From: DASQPR01 sp963797605
GTDB lineage: Bacteria; Actinomycetota; Actinomycetes; Mycobacteriales; Micromonosporaceae
Direction of reading: 5' to 3'
NCBI GenBank assembly: GCA_963797605.1
Contig: CAWCPX010000002.1
Span: 186,001 to 250,000 of the forward strand
Length of the DNA stretch: 64,000 nucleotides
Part shown: in pieces, positions 1 to 9,704 of the stretch
Layout of the letters: the number at the start of each line of letters is the position of its first letter
Position numbering within the stretch: position 1 is the first letter of the stretch
The notes under the pieces: generated by a model
What the model was told of the DNA's origin: nothing
Databases searched by the model: none
The model's input: only the letters and a program-made list of their open reading frames with translations
Translations under genes and position numbers: made by a program

Positions 1-1
1 C

Positions 2-67
2 AACGGCGAACCCGACTGGACCATCTCCGACGAAGAACTCGAATCCTCGGACATCCTGGCCCGATGA
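2..67 (+). CDS. 3' end of an unidentified forward gene
   Basis: The last 21 codons of a forward gene are present, ending in DWTISDEELESSDILAR and a TGA at 65-67. The tail is acidic and carries no recognisable motif. In related actinomycetes the genes on this side are usually parA/parB, but the tail does not resemble a ParB C-terminus. A strong bidirectional hairpin terminator follows 60 bases downstream, consistent with a real gene end. No function can be assigned. Confidence 0.5.
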   Translation, partial: NGEPDWTISDEELESSDILAR

Positions 68-127
68 CATAGGGCCTGTCTTCAGCCGGCCCGGACCCCA
101 CGACCCGAACCAGTTGAGCCCAGACGC

Positions 128-160
128 AAAAAAGCCCGCGCGGACCGCGCGGGCTTTTTT
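128..160. terminator. Bidirectional intrinsic terminator
   Basis: A 14-base arm made of six A and GCCCGCGC at 128-141 is the exact complement of 147-160, with a five-base loop. The stem is very GC-rich and gives a six-T run in either direction. It lies between the forward gene ending at 67 and the reverse ddl gene ending at 170, so it probably serves both. Confidence 0.9.
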
Positions 161-169
161 AGCGACTAC

Positions 170-1127
170 CTACTCGGCGTGCCGATCGATGGCGCGAGAC
201 ACCAGCACCGCCAGGGTCTTGCCGAGGTCGAGACCGGCCGCCGCGATCGCCATCGGTAGCAGCGATGTGTCCGTCATGCCCGGCGCCACGCTCGCGCCGA
301 GCACCTGCGGCTCGCCGTCGGCGTCCGACGATGACGTCGATCCGCGACAGGTCCCGAGACCGAGCGCCTGCGTGCGCCGCCACGGCCACCTCGGCCGAGC
401 CGGTCGGCCACGTCGGCGTGCGAGCCGGGCCGGCGCGTGCCACGTGGTGACGCCGGCGGTGTAGCGGGCGGCGTAGTCGTACACGCCGTCGCGGGCCACG
501 ATCTCGACCGCGGGCAGCGCGACCGGACCGTCACCGAGGTCGAGCGACGGCTACGGCGGCGTTGGTGCCGCTGACGTACGGCTCGACGAGCGCGGTCGGG
601 TGGTAGGCGAAGCAACTGACCATCGCGGTCGGGCAGCGAAGCCGCGTCGTGCACCACCGACGGCGCCGAGGCCGGAACCGCCCTGCGCCGGCTTGACCAT
701 CAGCGGCAGGCCGAAGCCGCTCGACGATGCGGTCGAGCACGGCCTTCGCGCCCAACTCCGAGAAGCGCTCCTGCGGCAGCACCACCCAGTCCGGCGTGGT
801 GATCCCGGCCGCGCGCAGCACCGCCTTCGCGGACGGCTTGTCCCATGCGAGCCGGGCGCTGCGCGCGTCGGCTCCGACGTACGGCACACCGGCCATTCGA
901 GGATGCCCTGCAGCGAACCGTCTTCGCCGGTGGAGCCGTGGAGCGCGACGACGACGGCGTCCGGCGCGGTCGGCCGCCAGCGCCGGAAGCAGTGCCGCGT
1001 CGATATCGCGGACCGAGGCGTCGACGCCGGCTGCCCAGCAGCGCGTCCAGAATCCGGCGGCCGGAGCGGCAGCGAGACCTCCCGCTCGTAGGAGAGGCCG
1101 CCGGCGAGCACGAGACGTGCGGATCAC
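170..1127 (-). CDS. ddl: D-alanine--D-alanine ligase family protein, reading frame broken several times
   Basis: Joins two D-alanines with ATP for the peptidoglycan stem peptide, in the cytoplasm. Reading across all three reverse frames gives an almost complete ATP-grasp ligase. It has LAGGLSYEREVSL near the N-terminus, LHGSTGEDGSLQGIL, MAGVPYVGAD, then the ATP-grasp part with VKPAQGGSGLGA, and a C-terminal part with VYDYAARYT. The rebuilt length is about 319 residues, normal for the family. The probable GTG start is at 1127. At least five frame changes occur between 440 and 1110. No residues appear lost between pieces, so assembly errors are likelier than true decay. The gene lies 98 bases downstream of the aminotransferase on the same strand. 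The role as the main cell-wall Ddl is inferred; a shorter Ddl-like paralogue cannot be excluded. Confidence 0.75.
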
Positions 1128-1225
1128 GACTGGGGCGAGAGAGCGATACGACATGCCGTACCGGATCCACGTTTGTCATCAGCCGGACCTGGTGTCCGAG
1201 GCGGGGTGCCGCGGCCGCGTCCACG

Positions 1226-2510
1226 TCACGCCGGCGCGGGTCGGCCTGACCCGCGCTCGGCGCCGAAGACGGCCCGTAGAGCCAATTCCTGGTCGACTAC
1301 ACCGGCCAGCCGGCGCACGCCCTCACGGATGCGCTCCGGGGGCGGGAAGCAATACGACAGGCGGAGGTGGGCCGCGCCGGTGCCGTCGGCGTAGAACCCG
1401 GTGCCGGGCACGTACGCGACCCGCTCGGCGATCGCGCGCGGCAGCATCTCCTTCGAGTGCAGCCCGTCGGGCAGCGTGACCCAGATGTAGAAGCCGCCGC
1501 TCGGGGACGGTCCAGCGGGTCCCGGCCGGCATCAGGTCGGTCAAGCGACTCCAGGGCCGCGTCCCGCCGTTCGCGGTAGGCCTCCCGGAACGTCTTCAGC
1601 TGCTCCTGCCACGGCATCGTCGCGAAGTACGTCGAGATCGCGGACTGGGCGAACGCGCTCGGGCACAGGATCTGCGCTTCCGAGGTGATCACGAGCTTTT
1701 CCCGGACGGCGTGCGGCGCGAGGATCCAGCCGACCCGCAGCCCCGGCGCGAACGTCTTGGAGAACGTGCTCACGTAGATCACGCCGTCGCGCGCCCGGGA
1801 GCGGAACGCCGGGATCGGGTCGCCGTCGAAGCCGAGCAGCCCGTACGGGTCGTCTTCGAGGATCAGCAGATCAGCGGCCTGGCAGATGGCCAGGATCTCG
1901 TCGCGCCGGGCATCGGGGATGCGTCACACCGGCCGGGTTCTGGTGAGCGGGCACCGTGTAGAGGAACTTCGCCCGCTTGCCGGCCCGGGCGACGGTCGCC
2001 AGGGCTTCGCTGAGCGCGGTCGGGAATCAGACCCTGATCGTCCATCGGCACGTGGACGACGTCGGCCTGCGCGGCTTGGAAGACGCCGAGCGCGCCGACG
2101 TAACTCGGGCCTTCGGCCAGCACGACGTCGCCGGGATCGAGGAAGACTCGAGCGACCAGATCGAGCGCCTGCTGGCCGCCGACGGTCACGACGACGTCGT
2201 CAGGCGAGGCACCGACGCTCGCGTCGATGCCGGAGAGCGTCATGATCTCGCAGATGCGCTCGCGGAGAGCGAGGTCGCCCTGGCCGATGCCGTATTGCAG
2301 GGTGGTGGCGCCGTGCACGGAACCCAGCTCGCCCATCATCGCGCCGACAGCGTCGAGCGGGAGCGCGGCGACGTAAGGGGAGCCGCCGGCGAGGGAGACG
2401 ACCTCGGGCCGGTTTGCCACGGCGAAGAGAGCTCGGATCTCCGAGGTCGTCATGCCGCGCACTCGTTGGGAGTATCGGTCGGTGTAGTCGTCGAGTGTGG
2501 TTCCGGCCAT
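1226..2510 (-). CDS. PLP-dependent aminotransferase (class I/II, MocR/2-aminoadipate type), frameshifted
   Basis: A pyridoxal-phosphate aminotransferase, about 428 residues when the frames are joined. The start is ATG at 2510 with GAGGAGG about eight bases upstream. Visible parts are MTTSEIRALFAVANRPEVVSL at the N-terminus, GGQQALDLVARVFLDPGD, EGPSYVGAL, and TFSKTFAPGLRVGW, whose lysine should hold PLP. The C-terminal segment is YVPGTGFYADGTG followed by LRLSYC. This pattern fits the LysN/ARO8-like subgroup; the substrate cannot be told. Frame changes lie near 1450-1540 and 1900-2030. A similar aminotransferase next to the parAB side of the origin is common in actinomycetes. It is divergent from the GNAT gene at 2743. 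Confidence 0.8.
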
Positions 2511-2742
2511 GGAAAACCGGCCTCCTCGCTGCGTAACGAGTCGATGAGGCGCCGCGGCGCTGCGGCGCCCGTCAGGTTTGCCGATCGTAGCCTGCCGGCG
2601 CGACATGCCATTCATAGTTTCAGTGGGCGGATAGTTTCAGCGGGTGGGCGGTTTGAGCGGGTAGGATCGCCTCAGTCGGGCGCACCGGGGCACGGAGGCG
2701 GCGCAATGATGGAAACCATGTCTTCGCTGTAGGGATTGCCCA

Positions 2743-3468
2743 ATGTCACGACGCATCGTCAATCTGACGCTCGACACCCTCGAAGATCTGCCGCACACCT
2801 GTCGGCAGTGTGTCTTCTGGGAGCTCGACCCGGTCTCCGCCCAGCGCGCGTGCGCGACCGGCGACCCCGGCATCGAGAAGGAAGCCTGGGTGTCGCAGAC
2901 CCTGCTCGAGTGGGGCTCATGCGGAAAGATGATTTATGTGGACACATCGCCCGCCGGCTTCGCGCTCTACGCTCCGCCCGCCTATGTTCCCCGGTCGATG
3001 GCCTTTCCGACGTCCCCGGTCTCGGCCGATGCCGTGCTCCTGATGACGGCGCACGTCGTCTCGCCCTTCACCGGCGGCGGCCTCGGCCGCATGCTCCTGC
3101 AAGGCGTCGCTCGCGATCTCACGAAGCGCGGCATCAAGGCGATCGAGGCATTCGGTGACGCGAAATCCGACGGCACCAAGCTGGGCGGCCGCCGCCGTGG
3201 CCAGTTGCCCGACGACATGGTCGCCGCCGATCTGACCGCGTCGGCCAGCTGCCTGGCACCGGCCGACTACTTCCTGGCCGTCGGCTTCAAGACGGTGCGC
3301 CCGCACCCGCGTTTCCCGCGCCTGCGGCTCGACCTGCGGTCGGCAATGTCATGGAAGTCCGACGTGGAATACGCGCTGGAGAAGCTGCTCGGCTCGATGA
3401 GCCCGGAGGCGATCCTGCGACCGGTGCGGCCGGCTACCCGGTCGACGACGGGCGTGCAGGTCAACTAG
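2743..3468 (+). CDS. GNAT-like N-acetyltransferase, origin-proximal conserved family
   Basis: A 241-residue protein. The middle part, DAVLLMTAHVVSPFTGGGLGRMLL, matches the beta4 strand and acetyl-CoA pyrophosphate loop of GNAT enzymes (about residues 95-120). It is followed by DLTKRGIKAIEAFGD and YFLAVGFKTVRPHPRFPRLRLDL, as in other GNATs. The N-terminus has a cysteine pair, CRQC, and further cysteines (ACATGD, WGSCGK), which could bind a metal. The substrate is unknown. Genes of this type sit between parB and trxA in many actinomycetes, so the position supports the call. The start is the first ATG of the frame, with only a weak ribosome site. Confidence 0.75.
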   Translation: MSRRIVNLTLDTLEDLPHTCRQCVFWELDPVSAQRACATGDPGIEKEAWVSQTLLEWGSCGKMIYVDTSPAGFALYAPPAYVPRSMAFPTSPVSADAVLLMTAHVVSPFTGGGLGRMLLQGVARDLTKRGIKAIEAFGDAKSDGTKLGGRRRGQLPDDMVAADLTASASCLAPADYFLAVGFKTVRPHPRFPRLRLDLRSAMSWKSDVEYALEKLLGSMSPEAILRPVRPATRSTTGVQVN

Positions 3469-3520
3469 CGGTCGGAATGTGCGTAGTGGTGGGCGCCCTG
3501 GCCACCACGCGTCGACACGA

Positions 3521-4687
3521 TCAGCTAGCGCTCGGCACCGGCGACAGGAGCCGCAGCGACGACACGTCGATCGATCCGGTTGGCACGTCCTGCTCGACGG
3601 GGAAATACATCCGCTGCACGGCCGCGATCAACGCCTCGACCACACGCTCCCGGAAGGCGGCCTCAACGAGTCGCGCCCGGTCGGCCGGTGAGGTCAGGTA
3701 GGCGACCTCCACGCGCACGGCGGGCATTTGGGTCAACCGCAACAGATCCCAGGACTTCGCATGGGTACGGCAGTCGCGCAGACGCGTACGCATGACGATC
3801 TCCCGCTGCACCAGGCCGGCCAGCCGCTCGCCAACGGTGGAGACGACGCCGTCGGACGTGCCGTAGTGATAGGTGGCGACGCCTTCGGCCAGCGGGTTCT
3901 TGTGTCCGTCGAGGTGGATCGACAGGAACAGGTCGGCACCGAGGTCGTTGGCCAGCTTCGCCCGCGCCTCATCGGACATCGTGGTCGGCGAGTTCGGCCC
4001 ACGGGTCAGGTGCACCCGCATGCCGGCGGCCGCGAGCCGACCTTCGAGCCGTGTCGCGATGTCGTAGGCGAGGTCGGCCTCGGTCCAGCGCAGCAACCCG
4101 TCGGGGACGACGACGCCCAGGTCGGAGCCACCGTGACCGGGGTCGATGACGACGGTCTTGTCGACGAGCGTCGGCCCGGAGTGGCGGAAGCGTTCGGCCT
4201 CGCGCAGCGCCTGTGCGTTGCCTCCGACGACCTTGCGGCCCAACCGTTTCAACGCCGTCAGCGTCAGCGGACCGCAGTCACCATCGGGGGCCAGGCCGAC
4301 CTCGCGCTGGAAGCGAGCCAGCGAGCGGGCGGTGCGAGGACCGTAGACACCATCGGCCCGGCCGACGTCGAAACCCATCTCCTGGAGCCGATCCTGCAAC
4401 TGGCGCACGTCGTCACCGATGAACGGATTGCCGATGGCGTGAAACAGCGGCCGTTCGCCGAGACGCCACCGAGCCGCGTCGAGTGCCCGCCACGTCTCTT
4501 CGCCGACCCGGCCGTCAACACTCAAGCCGCGACTCTGCTGGAAGGTGCGCACGGCGACCTCGGTCGGGCGATCGAACTCGGCCCCGTTACCGGCCTCGGT
4601 GAACGCGTCGAGCAGCCCGAGTTGGACGAGGATGGCGCGGATCTCGGCCACCGCCGGGCCGCGAGCACCATGGCCGTAATCCTGCAA
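3521..4687 (-). CDS. cwlM: N-acetylmuramoyl-L-alanine amidase-like protein (CwlM family)
   Basis: About 388 residues. Two peptidoglycan-binding repeats (about 8-70 and 90-150) precede an Amidase_3 domain (about 177-370). The zinc and catalytic positions of Amidase_3 are all present: H185 in VIDPGHGG, E203, H258 in LSIHLDG, and E327 in VRVEVAYLT. There is no signal peptide. In mycobacteria CwlM is cytoplasmic and, once phosphorylated by PknB, activates MurA; that role is inferred here from family and synteny. The preferred start is TTG at 4687: GAGAGGGG lies about seven bases upstream and the following residues match family N-termini. The frame stays open to an ATG at 4837, giving a longer alternative. 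It is downstream of trxA, with a terminator between them. Confidence 0.88.
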   Translation of the reverse strand: MQDYGHGARGPAVAEIRAILVQLGLLDAFTEAGNGAEFDRPTEVAVRTFQQSRGLSVDGRVGEETWRALDAARWRLGERPLFHAIGNPFIGDDVRQLQDRLQEMGFDVGRADGVYGPRTARSLARFQREVGLAPDGDCGPLTLTALKRLGRKVVGGNAQALREAERFRHSGPTLVDKTVVIDPGHGGSDLGVVVPDGLLRWTEADLAYDIATRLEGRLAAAGMRVHLTRGPNSPTTMSDEARAKLANDLGADLFLSIHLDGHKNPLAEGVATYHYGTSDGVVSTVGERLAGLVQREIVMRTRLRDCRTHAKSWDLLRLTQMPAVRVEVAYLTSPADRARLVEAAFRERVVEALIAAVQRMYFPVEQDVPTGSIDVSSLRLLSPVPSAS

Positions 4688-4817
4688 GGTCGCGCCCCTC
4701 TCGGCCGATTTCGCTATGCGTGTCACGTCGGCAAGCGCCACCTGAGACGGGTACGCGCGAGCCAGCGTACCGCGCGAATGAATGAGCTCTGGCTTTCGCC
4801 CGGTTTGGCCCCGCGAC

Positions 4818-4855
4818 AAAATTCCCCGCACACCCAATATCGGGCGTGCGGGGAA
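4818..4855 (-). terminator. Intrinsic terminator after trxA
   Basis: On the reverse strand a ten-base stem (4855-4846 with 4831-4822) extended by three inner pairs is followed by TTTT at 4821-4818. It lies 34 bases past the trxA stop and upstream of cwlM. It should end the trxB-trxA transcript and separate cwlM. Confidence 0.75.
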
Positions 4856-4888
4856 CAGTGGTTGGTGTTCCGGCGGTGATTGGCCTGG

Positions 4889-5212
4889 TTACAGCGCCGA
4901 CTCGATCAGCTTGACAAGGTCACCCTTCGGGCGCGCGCCGGCCACCGACTGCACCGGCTGGCCGCCCTTGAAGACGGTGAGCGTGGGCACCGACATGACG
5001 CGGTAGTCGCGGGCCGTGTTCGGGTTGGCGTCGATGTCGAGCTTGACGATCTTCACCTTCTCGCCCATCTCGCGGGCGATCTCTTCGAGCACCGGCGCGA
5101 CACGCAGGCAGGGGCCACACCACTCAGCCCAGAAGTCGACCAGGACCGGAGTCTGCGACATCAGCACCTCATCGACGAACGTCGCGTCGGTGACGGCTTT
5201 CGTGGTTCCCAT
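4889..5212 (-). CDS. trxA: Thioredoxin
   Basis: A 107-residue cytoplasmic disulfide reductase reduced by TrxB. The active site WCGPC lies at about residues 30-34 within VLVDFWAEWCGPCLR. The conserved cis-proline is in VMSVPTLTVFKGG. Length and layout are standard. The ATG at 5212 is preceded by AAGGGAG at good spacing. The frame is open further upstream to 5377 but that extension lies inside trxB and is not needed. Forty bases separate it from the trxB stop, so the two are probably co-transcribed. Confidence 0.96.
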   Translation of the reverse strand: MGTTKAVTDATFVDEVLMSQTPVLVDFWAEWCGPCLRVAPVLEEIAREMGEKVKIVKLDIDANPNTARDYRVMSVPTLTVFKGGQPVQSVAGARPKGDLVKLIESAL

Positions 5213-5252
5213 GTGATCTCCCTTAGGTAAAGCGCTGGTGGTGGTCGGTGCG

Positions 5253-6186
5253 TCAGGCTTCGAGCGTCGCGAGGTAGCGTTCGGCGTCCAGTGCGGCCGC
5301 GCAGCCCGTGCCGGAGGCGGTGATCGCCTGCCGGTAGGTGTGGTCGACGACGTCGCCTGCGGCGAAGACACCGACAATGTTGGTACGGGTGGACGGTGCG
5401 TCGACCTTCACGTAGCCCTCGGCGTCCATATCGACCTGGCCGGTGAAGAGTTCGCTGCGCGGGTCGTGACCGATCGCCACGAAGACGCCGGTCGCGTCGA
5501 GCACTCGCTCGTCGCCGGTGACCGTGTCGCGCAACCGCACGCCGACGACCTTGCCATCGTCGCCGAGAACCTCGGTGACGACACTGTTCCACTCGACCTT
5601 GATCTTCTCGTTGGAGAGCGCGCGGTCAGCCATGATCTTGCTGGCGCGGAACTCGTCACGGCGGTGCACGATCGTCACGGTGGACGCGAACCTGGTGAGG
5701 AAGGTGGCCTCCTCCATCGCGGAGTCGCCACCGCCGACCACGACGATGTCCTGGCCGCGGAAGAAGAAGCCGTCACACGTCGCACAGGACGACACGCCGT
5801 GGCCGAGAAACTCCTGCTCGCCGGGCACGCCCATGTGACGCCACGCGGAACCGGTGGTCAGCACGACCGCCTTGGCCGCGTACTCCGTCTCGCCGACGTA
5901 GACCTTCTTGATCGTCGCCGGTCAGGTCGACGCGGGTCGCGTCATCGGTCAGGAACTCGGCACCGAAGCGTTCCGCCTGCTTACGCATGTTGTCCATGAG
6001 GTCAGGACCGAGCACGCCGTCGGGGAAACCGGGGTAGTTTTCGACCTCGGTGGTCGTCATCAGCGCGCCGCCGGACGAAACGCCCTCGATGACCAGCGGA
6101 TGCAGGTTGGCGCGCGCGGCGTAAACGGCTGCCGTGTATCCGGCGGGGCCTGAGCCCACGATGATCAGGTTGCGTACCTCGGACAC
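5253..6186 (-). CDS. trxB: Thioredoxin-disulfide reductase, one frameshift
   Basis: An NADPH-dependent flavoprotein that reduces thioredoxin, about 310 residues. The FAD motif IIVGSGPAGYTAA is at the N-terminus, the redox centre CATC lies in SCATCDGFFF, the NADPH-binding IVVVGGGDSAMEEA follows, and the C-terminal FAD site GVFAAGDVVD is complete. The start is GTG at 6186, preceded by AAAGGAG. A single-base frame change near 5915-5925 breaks the gene: VDLTGDD continues in another frame as KKVYVGETEYAAKA. The sequence on each side is normal, so an assembly error is likely. It forms a unit with trxA and follows the sigM/anti-sigma pair. Confidence 0.93.
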
Positions 6187-6364
6187 ACCGACTCCTTTAT
6201 CAAAGTCTCTGACGTCGCCGGCCGGACGAACCGAGCCGCGCCGTCGCAGACGTAAACGTCATCCTACGAACCCGGGATTCCCGTGCGGCGTATGCGTGCG
6301 CGAAGTCACGCCCGCGTCGGTGCGCCCGGATAGTCGCGCCGCCGTCGGCACCCGTCAGTCTGAA

Positions 6365-7269
6365 TCAGCTATGCGAGGTTGTCACCGGCGACATCGGGTC
6401 ACAGTCTGCGTCGACGGCAACCCTCGAACTCGGTGATTCCAGCGTAACGATGATGGCCGGGGTGCCATCGTAGGTGGCGAAGTCGACGCTCCGAGCGGTG
6501 CCGGTCGCCAAACCCTCGATCTTGGTCAGGCACGCCCGCAGACTGCCCGGATCGAGCAAGCGGTGGAGCGCTGGCGGCACGTCAGCGAGGTTGAGCGGTG
6601 CGGCAATCCCGGGTGGGGCCTTGATCCCGGCCGGGCTCTTGATCGCGCCGGACGTCGGAGAAAGCGGAGCCGGCACCGACGGCGGAGTCGCCGAGTTGAG
6701 GTTCAACGTCGTGTAATCGGTGCCGGACGCCGTGATCGTCACGCCGGGTAGATTCATCGGCTTGAACTGATCCGGTGCGGACGCGACATTGGCACTCCCG
6801 CTCGACATCTCCGCCGGTGCACCGGCGAGCTTGACGACGAAGCCGAGACCGACCGCGACCAGTGCGACAACGGCGGCGAGAGCGCCCAGGGTCAGCCGCG
6901 AACGCCGGCCGCGCCCGGGCTTCCGTGGTGTCGTCGGCCGGGTGGTGTCCAGGCGGGTGGCAGGTCGGATCGGACCGTGGGTCGGCGCGGCTTCGGGGTC
7001 ACCACTCGACCGTTCGCCAGCCAGCGCCGCGGTGAGCCGATCCATCACGTCAACCGGCATCGGCTCACGGTCTCGTCGGTGTACGCGGCCAGCACATCCA
7101 TCACCTCGGGAGCCGACTCCCGTAACAGGGCCAACGCGTCGGCCCAGTCGGGATCGCCGTCGACCAGGGCCTGCACCGTACTCGCCTCGGCAGCCGGCAG
7201 CAGACCCTCGGAGAAGTCGGCCAGCAGTTCGATATCGACCGGACGATCGCCCGGGAGCATGGCGCTCAC
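6365..7269 (-). CDS. rsmA: Anti-sigma factor for SigM (RsmA-like), one frameshift
   Basis: A membrane anti-sigma factor of about 300 residues. The N-terminal cytoplasmic part (LLADFSEGLLPAAEA) looks like an anti-sigma domain without the zinc-binding HxxxCxxC motif. One transmembrane helix is near residues 125-145 (LTLGALAAVVALVAVGLGFV). An extracytoplasmic Pro/Ala/Ser-rich domain follows. The ATG at 7269 overlaps the sigM stop by four bases (ATGA), indicating translational coupling. A frame change near 7050-7060 separates the first 74 residues from the rest, yet the joined sequence (TDETV-EPMPVDVMDRLTAAL) is typical, so this is one gene. Synteny equals Rv3912 next to sigM. Function is inferred from position and topology. 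Confidence 0.78.
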
Positions 7270-7886
7270 GACTCGCCCTCCCGTCCGGTCACGTGGGTAG
7301 TCGGTAATGAGACTCCGGAATGGCCGTCAGGGTTCCGCAGATCGTCAGGGTTTCGCAGATAGCCGAGCAATCCGGCGAGCCTGGCCCGGCCACGAGCGCA
7401 TCTGCTCTTCACGGTACCCACGGGGACGCCGAGGACGATCGCGGCGTCGGCGATGGAGTAGCCCTGCATGTCCACGAGGACGATCGCGGCCCGCTGATCG
7501 ATCGGGAGCCGGGCGAGCGCGGCGTGTACGTCGAGCGTCGTATCGGTGTCGACGTCCGCCCCGGCCAGCTCGACCTCGGGAAGTTCGACGGTCGGTCGGG
7601 ACTGCCGCCGGCGGACGCGGTCTAGGCAGGCGTTGACGACGATGCGATGAAGCCACGTGGTGACGGCGGAATCGCCCCGGAACCGGTCGGCGGCGCGGAA
7701 CGCCGAGATCAACGCGTCTTGAAGGGCGTCGGCCGCCTCTTCCCGATCACCGAGGGTCCGGATCGCAACGGCCCACAACCGGTCTCGGTGGCGGCGGACC
7801 AGCAGCTCGAACGCCTCCGTGTCTCCGCGCGCGTGGGCGCGCAGGAGATCGACATCGGTTGGTTCATCGACGCTCACGGCAGCCAC
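7266..7886 (-). CDS. sigM: ECF RNA polymerase sigma factor SigM
   Basis: A 206-residue ECF-type sigma factor. Region 2 (about 18-88) includes DRLWAVAIRTLGDREEAADALQDALI and the -10-binding FRGDSAVTTWLHRIVVNACLD. Region 4 (about 125-178) has the helix-turn-helix YSIADAAIVLGVPVGTVKSR. In actinobacteria SigM responds to cell-envelope or redox stress and can activate trx genes. The next gene encodes its probable anti-sigma factor with a four-base overlap. The trxB-trxA unit lies downstream on the same strand, as in Mycobacterium and Streptomyces. Confidence 0.93.
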   Translation of the reverse strand: MAAVSVDEPTDVDLLRAHARGDTEAFELLVRRHRDRLWAVAIRTLGDREEAADALQDALISAFRAADRFRGDSAVTTWLHRIVVNACLDRVRRRQSRPTVELPEVELAGADVDTDTTLDVHAALARLPIDQRAAIVLVDMQGYSIADAAIVLGVPVGTVKSRCARGRARLAGLLGYLRNPDDLRNPDGHSGVSLPTTHVTGREGES

Positions 7887-7903
7887 ACTATCGATCGGCG
7901 CGA

Positions 7904-9451
7904 CTACTGCGTCTGGACCGAAACCTCATTGATGCCGAACAGGAACGAGTCGGCGCGGCTCGAATACTTACCGCCCAGCGGCAGTGAAGTCACCCAGATG
8001 AGCACGTAACGGGTGTTCTGGCCGATCGGGAACACCTGCGTCGAGCCGGCCTGCACCGGATCGGCCGTGCTCGCCGGCTTGAACTGGCTGAGCAGCGCCG
8101 CGTCGGTGTTGTCGGTCGGGTTCGTCGCGCCCGGGTCGGACGCCCCGGTCATCGCCTGGGCAGTCTCACCCGGGATGAGGAAGTCGACCGTCACCGAGGC
8201 CACGTTCTTCACGGACCCGAGGTCGACAAGCAGCCCCATGCCCGGCTTCTCCTTGCCGAAGTCGGCCGAGAGGTACCAGTCGCTCTTCCAGTACGTCTTC
8301 TCGTCACCATCGTTGATCTTGCTGGCGCCGGCGCGTTCTTTGCCGTTGCCCTTGGACTCGACGATGCGGATCGAGTGCAGCTGCGACCCGGAAAGAATGT
8401 TGGCCGGAGCCGATGTGGTCGCGTGCGTGCTGGCGGACTGCCTCGGGCCGGGGAGCGAGCCGCCGGCGTTGGGGCTGTTGGAGTCGCTGCCGAGTTTACT
8501 GGCGATCAGCAGACCGGCGCCCGCGATCACGAGCAGCGCGACGACGCCGATGGCGACTTTCCGGCCCCCGCGCGACGATGAATCACGGCCCCGCGAAGGA
8601 GCCGTCGCGGCGAAGCTGAGCGGTCCACCATCGCCGAACAATTCGTCACTCGACTCGGTGTCGAGCCGCGCCAGATCGAGCGAGAGTGCTTCGGCCGTCG
8701 GCGGCTCGACACTGGGATCGAGCAGGCCGGTGGCGAGTTCGCTCAAATAGGACGGAAGACCGCCTCGGACCTGCCGTGGGCTCGCCAGCGTGCCGTTGGC
8801 GTCGCGAACACCATCGGGAAGTCGGTCGACGCCGGCTTCGGCATGCGGCCAGTGGCCGGTCAGGGCGCAGTAGAGCACCGCACCGGTGGCACGGACGTCG
8901 GTTTCGGGTGTCGCGGCATCGTCGGCCCGCGCGTCGGCGAGCACAACGCGACCGTCGTCGGCGACCAACACGGTGCCGGGATGCACGTTGCCGTGCACCA
9001 TGCCGGTCGCGTGCGCAGCGGCGACCGCGCTCGCGACGGCGTGCGCCACGGACGTGGCCCGGATGGTGTCGAGCGGGCCCTCGGCGACGAGTTCGCGCAG
9101 TGAGCTGCCATCGACCCATTCGCGCACGACATAGGCACGGTCACCCTCGTCGACAGCGTCATAGACGTCGACGAGGTGCGGGTGGATGATGCGGCTCGCC
9201 GCGAAGGCGGCCGAGATCATTTCGACGGCGCTCGCGCCACCGGGGTGACGAAGGACGATCGCGACCGGGCGTCGGAGCACGACATCGATGCCACGCCATA
9301 CCTGACGGCCAAGGGCGTCGTTGTTGATGTGCTCTTCGAGGCGGTAACGCTGGCCCAGAATCTCCCCGGACATCGATGTGCGCGCAGTCATCACACCCTG
9401 GTGCGAGCGAGGGTTTCCGGTGGAGTCCGGGCCCTCATCGATCTGGGTCAC
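7904..9451 (-). CDS. Membrane pseudokinase with extracellular discoidin-like domain (MviN partner)
   Basis: About 515 residues. The start chosen is GTG at 9451, with AAGGAGG directly upstream. Residues about 30-270 have a protein-kinase fold with key residues missing: the VAIK lysine is replaced (VAIVLRHPG), HRDxKxxN reads HGNVHPGTVL, and DFG reads ADA. It is therefore a pseudokinase. A transmembrane helix (VAIGVVALLVIAGAGLLIA, near 305-325) leads to a Ser/Thr linker and a C-terminal beta-sandwich-like domain (TYWKSDWYLS, VASVTVDFLI). In mycobacteria this module is fused to the C-terminus of MviN/MurJ and binds FhaA when phosphorylated. Here it is a separate gene, split from murJ by a HerA-like gene on the other strand. 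Confidence 0.85.
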   Translation of the reverse strand: MTQIDEGPDSTGNPRSHQGVMTARTSMSGEILGQRYRLEEHINNDALGRQVWRGIDVVLRRPVAIVLRHPGGASAVEMISAAFAASRIIHPHLVDVYDAVDEGDRAYVVREWVDGSSLRELVAEGPLDTIRATSVAHAVASAVAAAHATGMVHGNVHPGTVLVADDGRVVLADARADDAATPETDVRATGAVLYCALTGHWPHAEAGVDRLPDGVRDANGTLASPRQVRGGLPSYLSELATGLLDPSVEPPTAEALSLDLARLDTESSDELFGDGGPLSFAATAPSRGRDSSSRGGRKVAIGVVALLVIAGAGLLIASKLGSDSNSPNAGGSLPGPRQSASTHATTSAPANILSGSQLHSIRIVESKGNGKERAGASKINDGDEKTYWKSDWYLSADFGKEKPGMGLLVDLGSVKNVASVTVDFLIPGETAQAMTGASDPGATNPTDNTDAALLSQFKPASTADPVQAGSTQVFPIGQNTRYVLIWVTSLPLGGKYSSRADSFLFGINEVSVQTQ

Positions 9452-9704
9452 CCGTCCTCCTTCCGGTCGGCATGCCATTGTCGTGCGAGATCGCGTCGAC
9501 TGCAGAAATCTGCCACAGCGCACGCAACACACACAAGCCTAGGCGCTTCACGCCAGTGCTGAGAGCGACCTTACCCGGGATCAAGTTTCGGCGCCGGGTC
9601 AGTGTTGCCAGTACCAGATGACGCGCTCAGGACTGCTACCTGGACGATTCACTCTAATATCGGATCAAACGGGAATAACTGTCTGACCGGATGAGGGGAC
9701 CACC

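Noticed and set aside
5900..5930. Programmed ribosomal frameshift in trxB
   Set aside because: No slippery heptamer or downstream pseudoknot is evident, and many other genes show similar single-base breaks. A base-call error is simpler.
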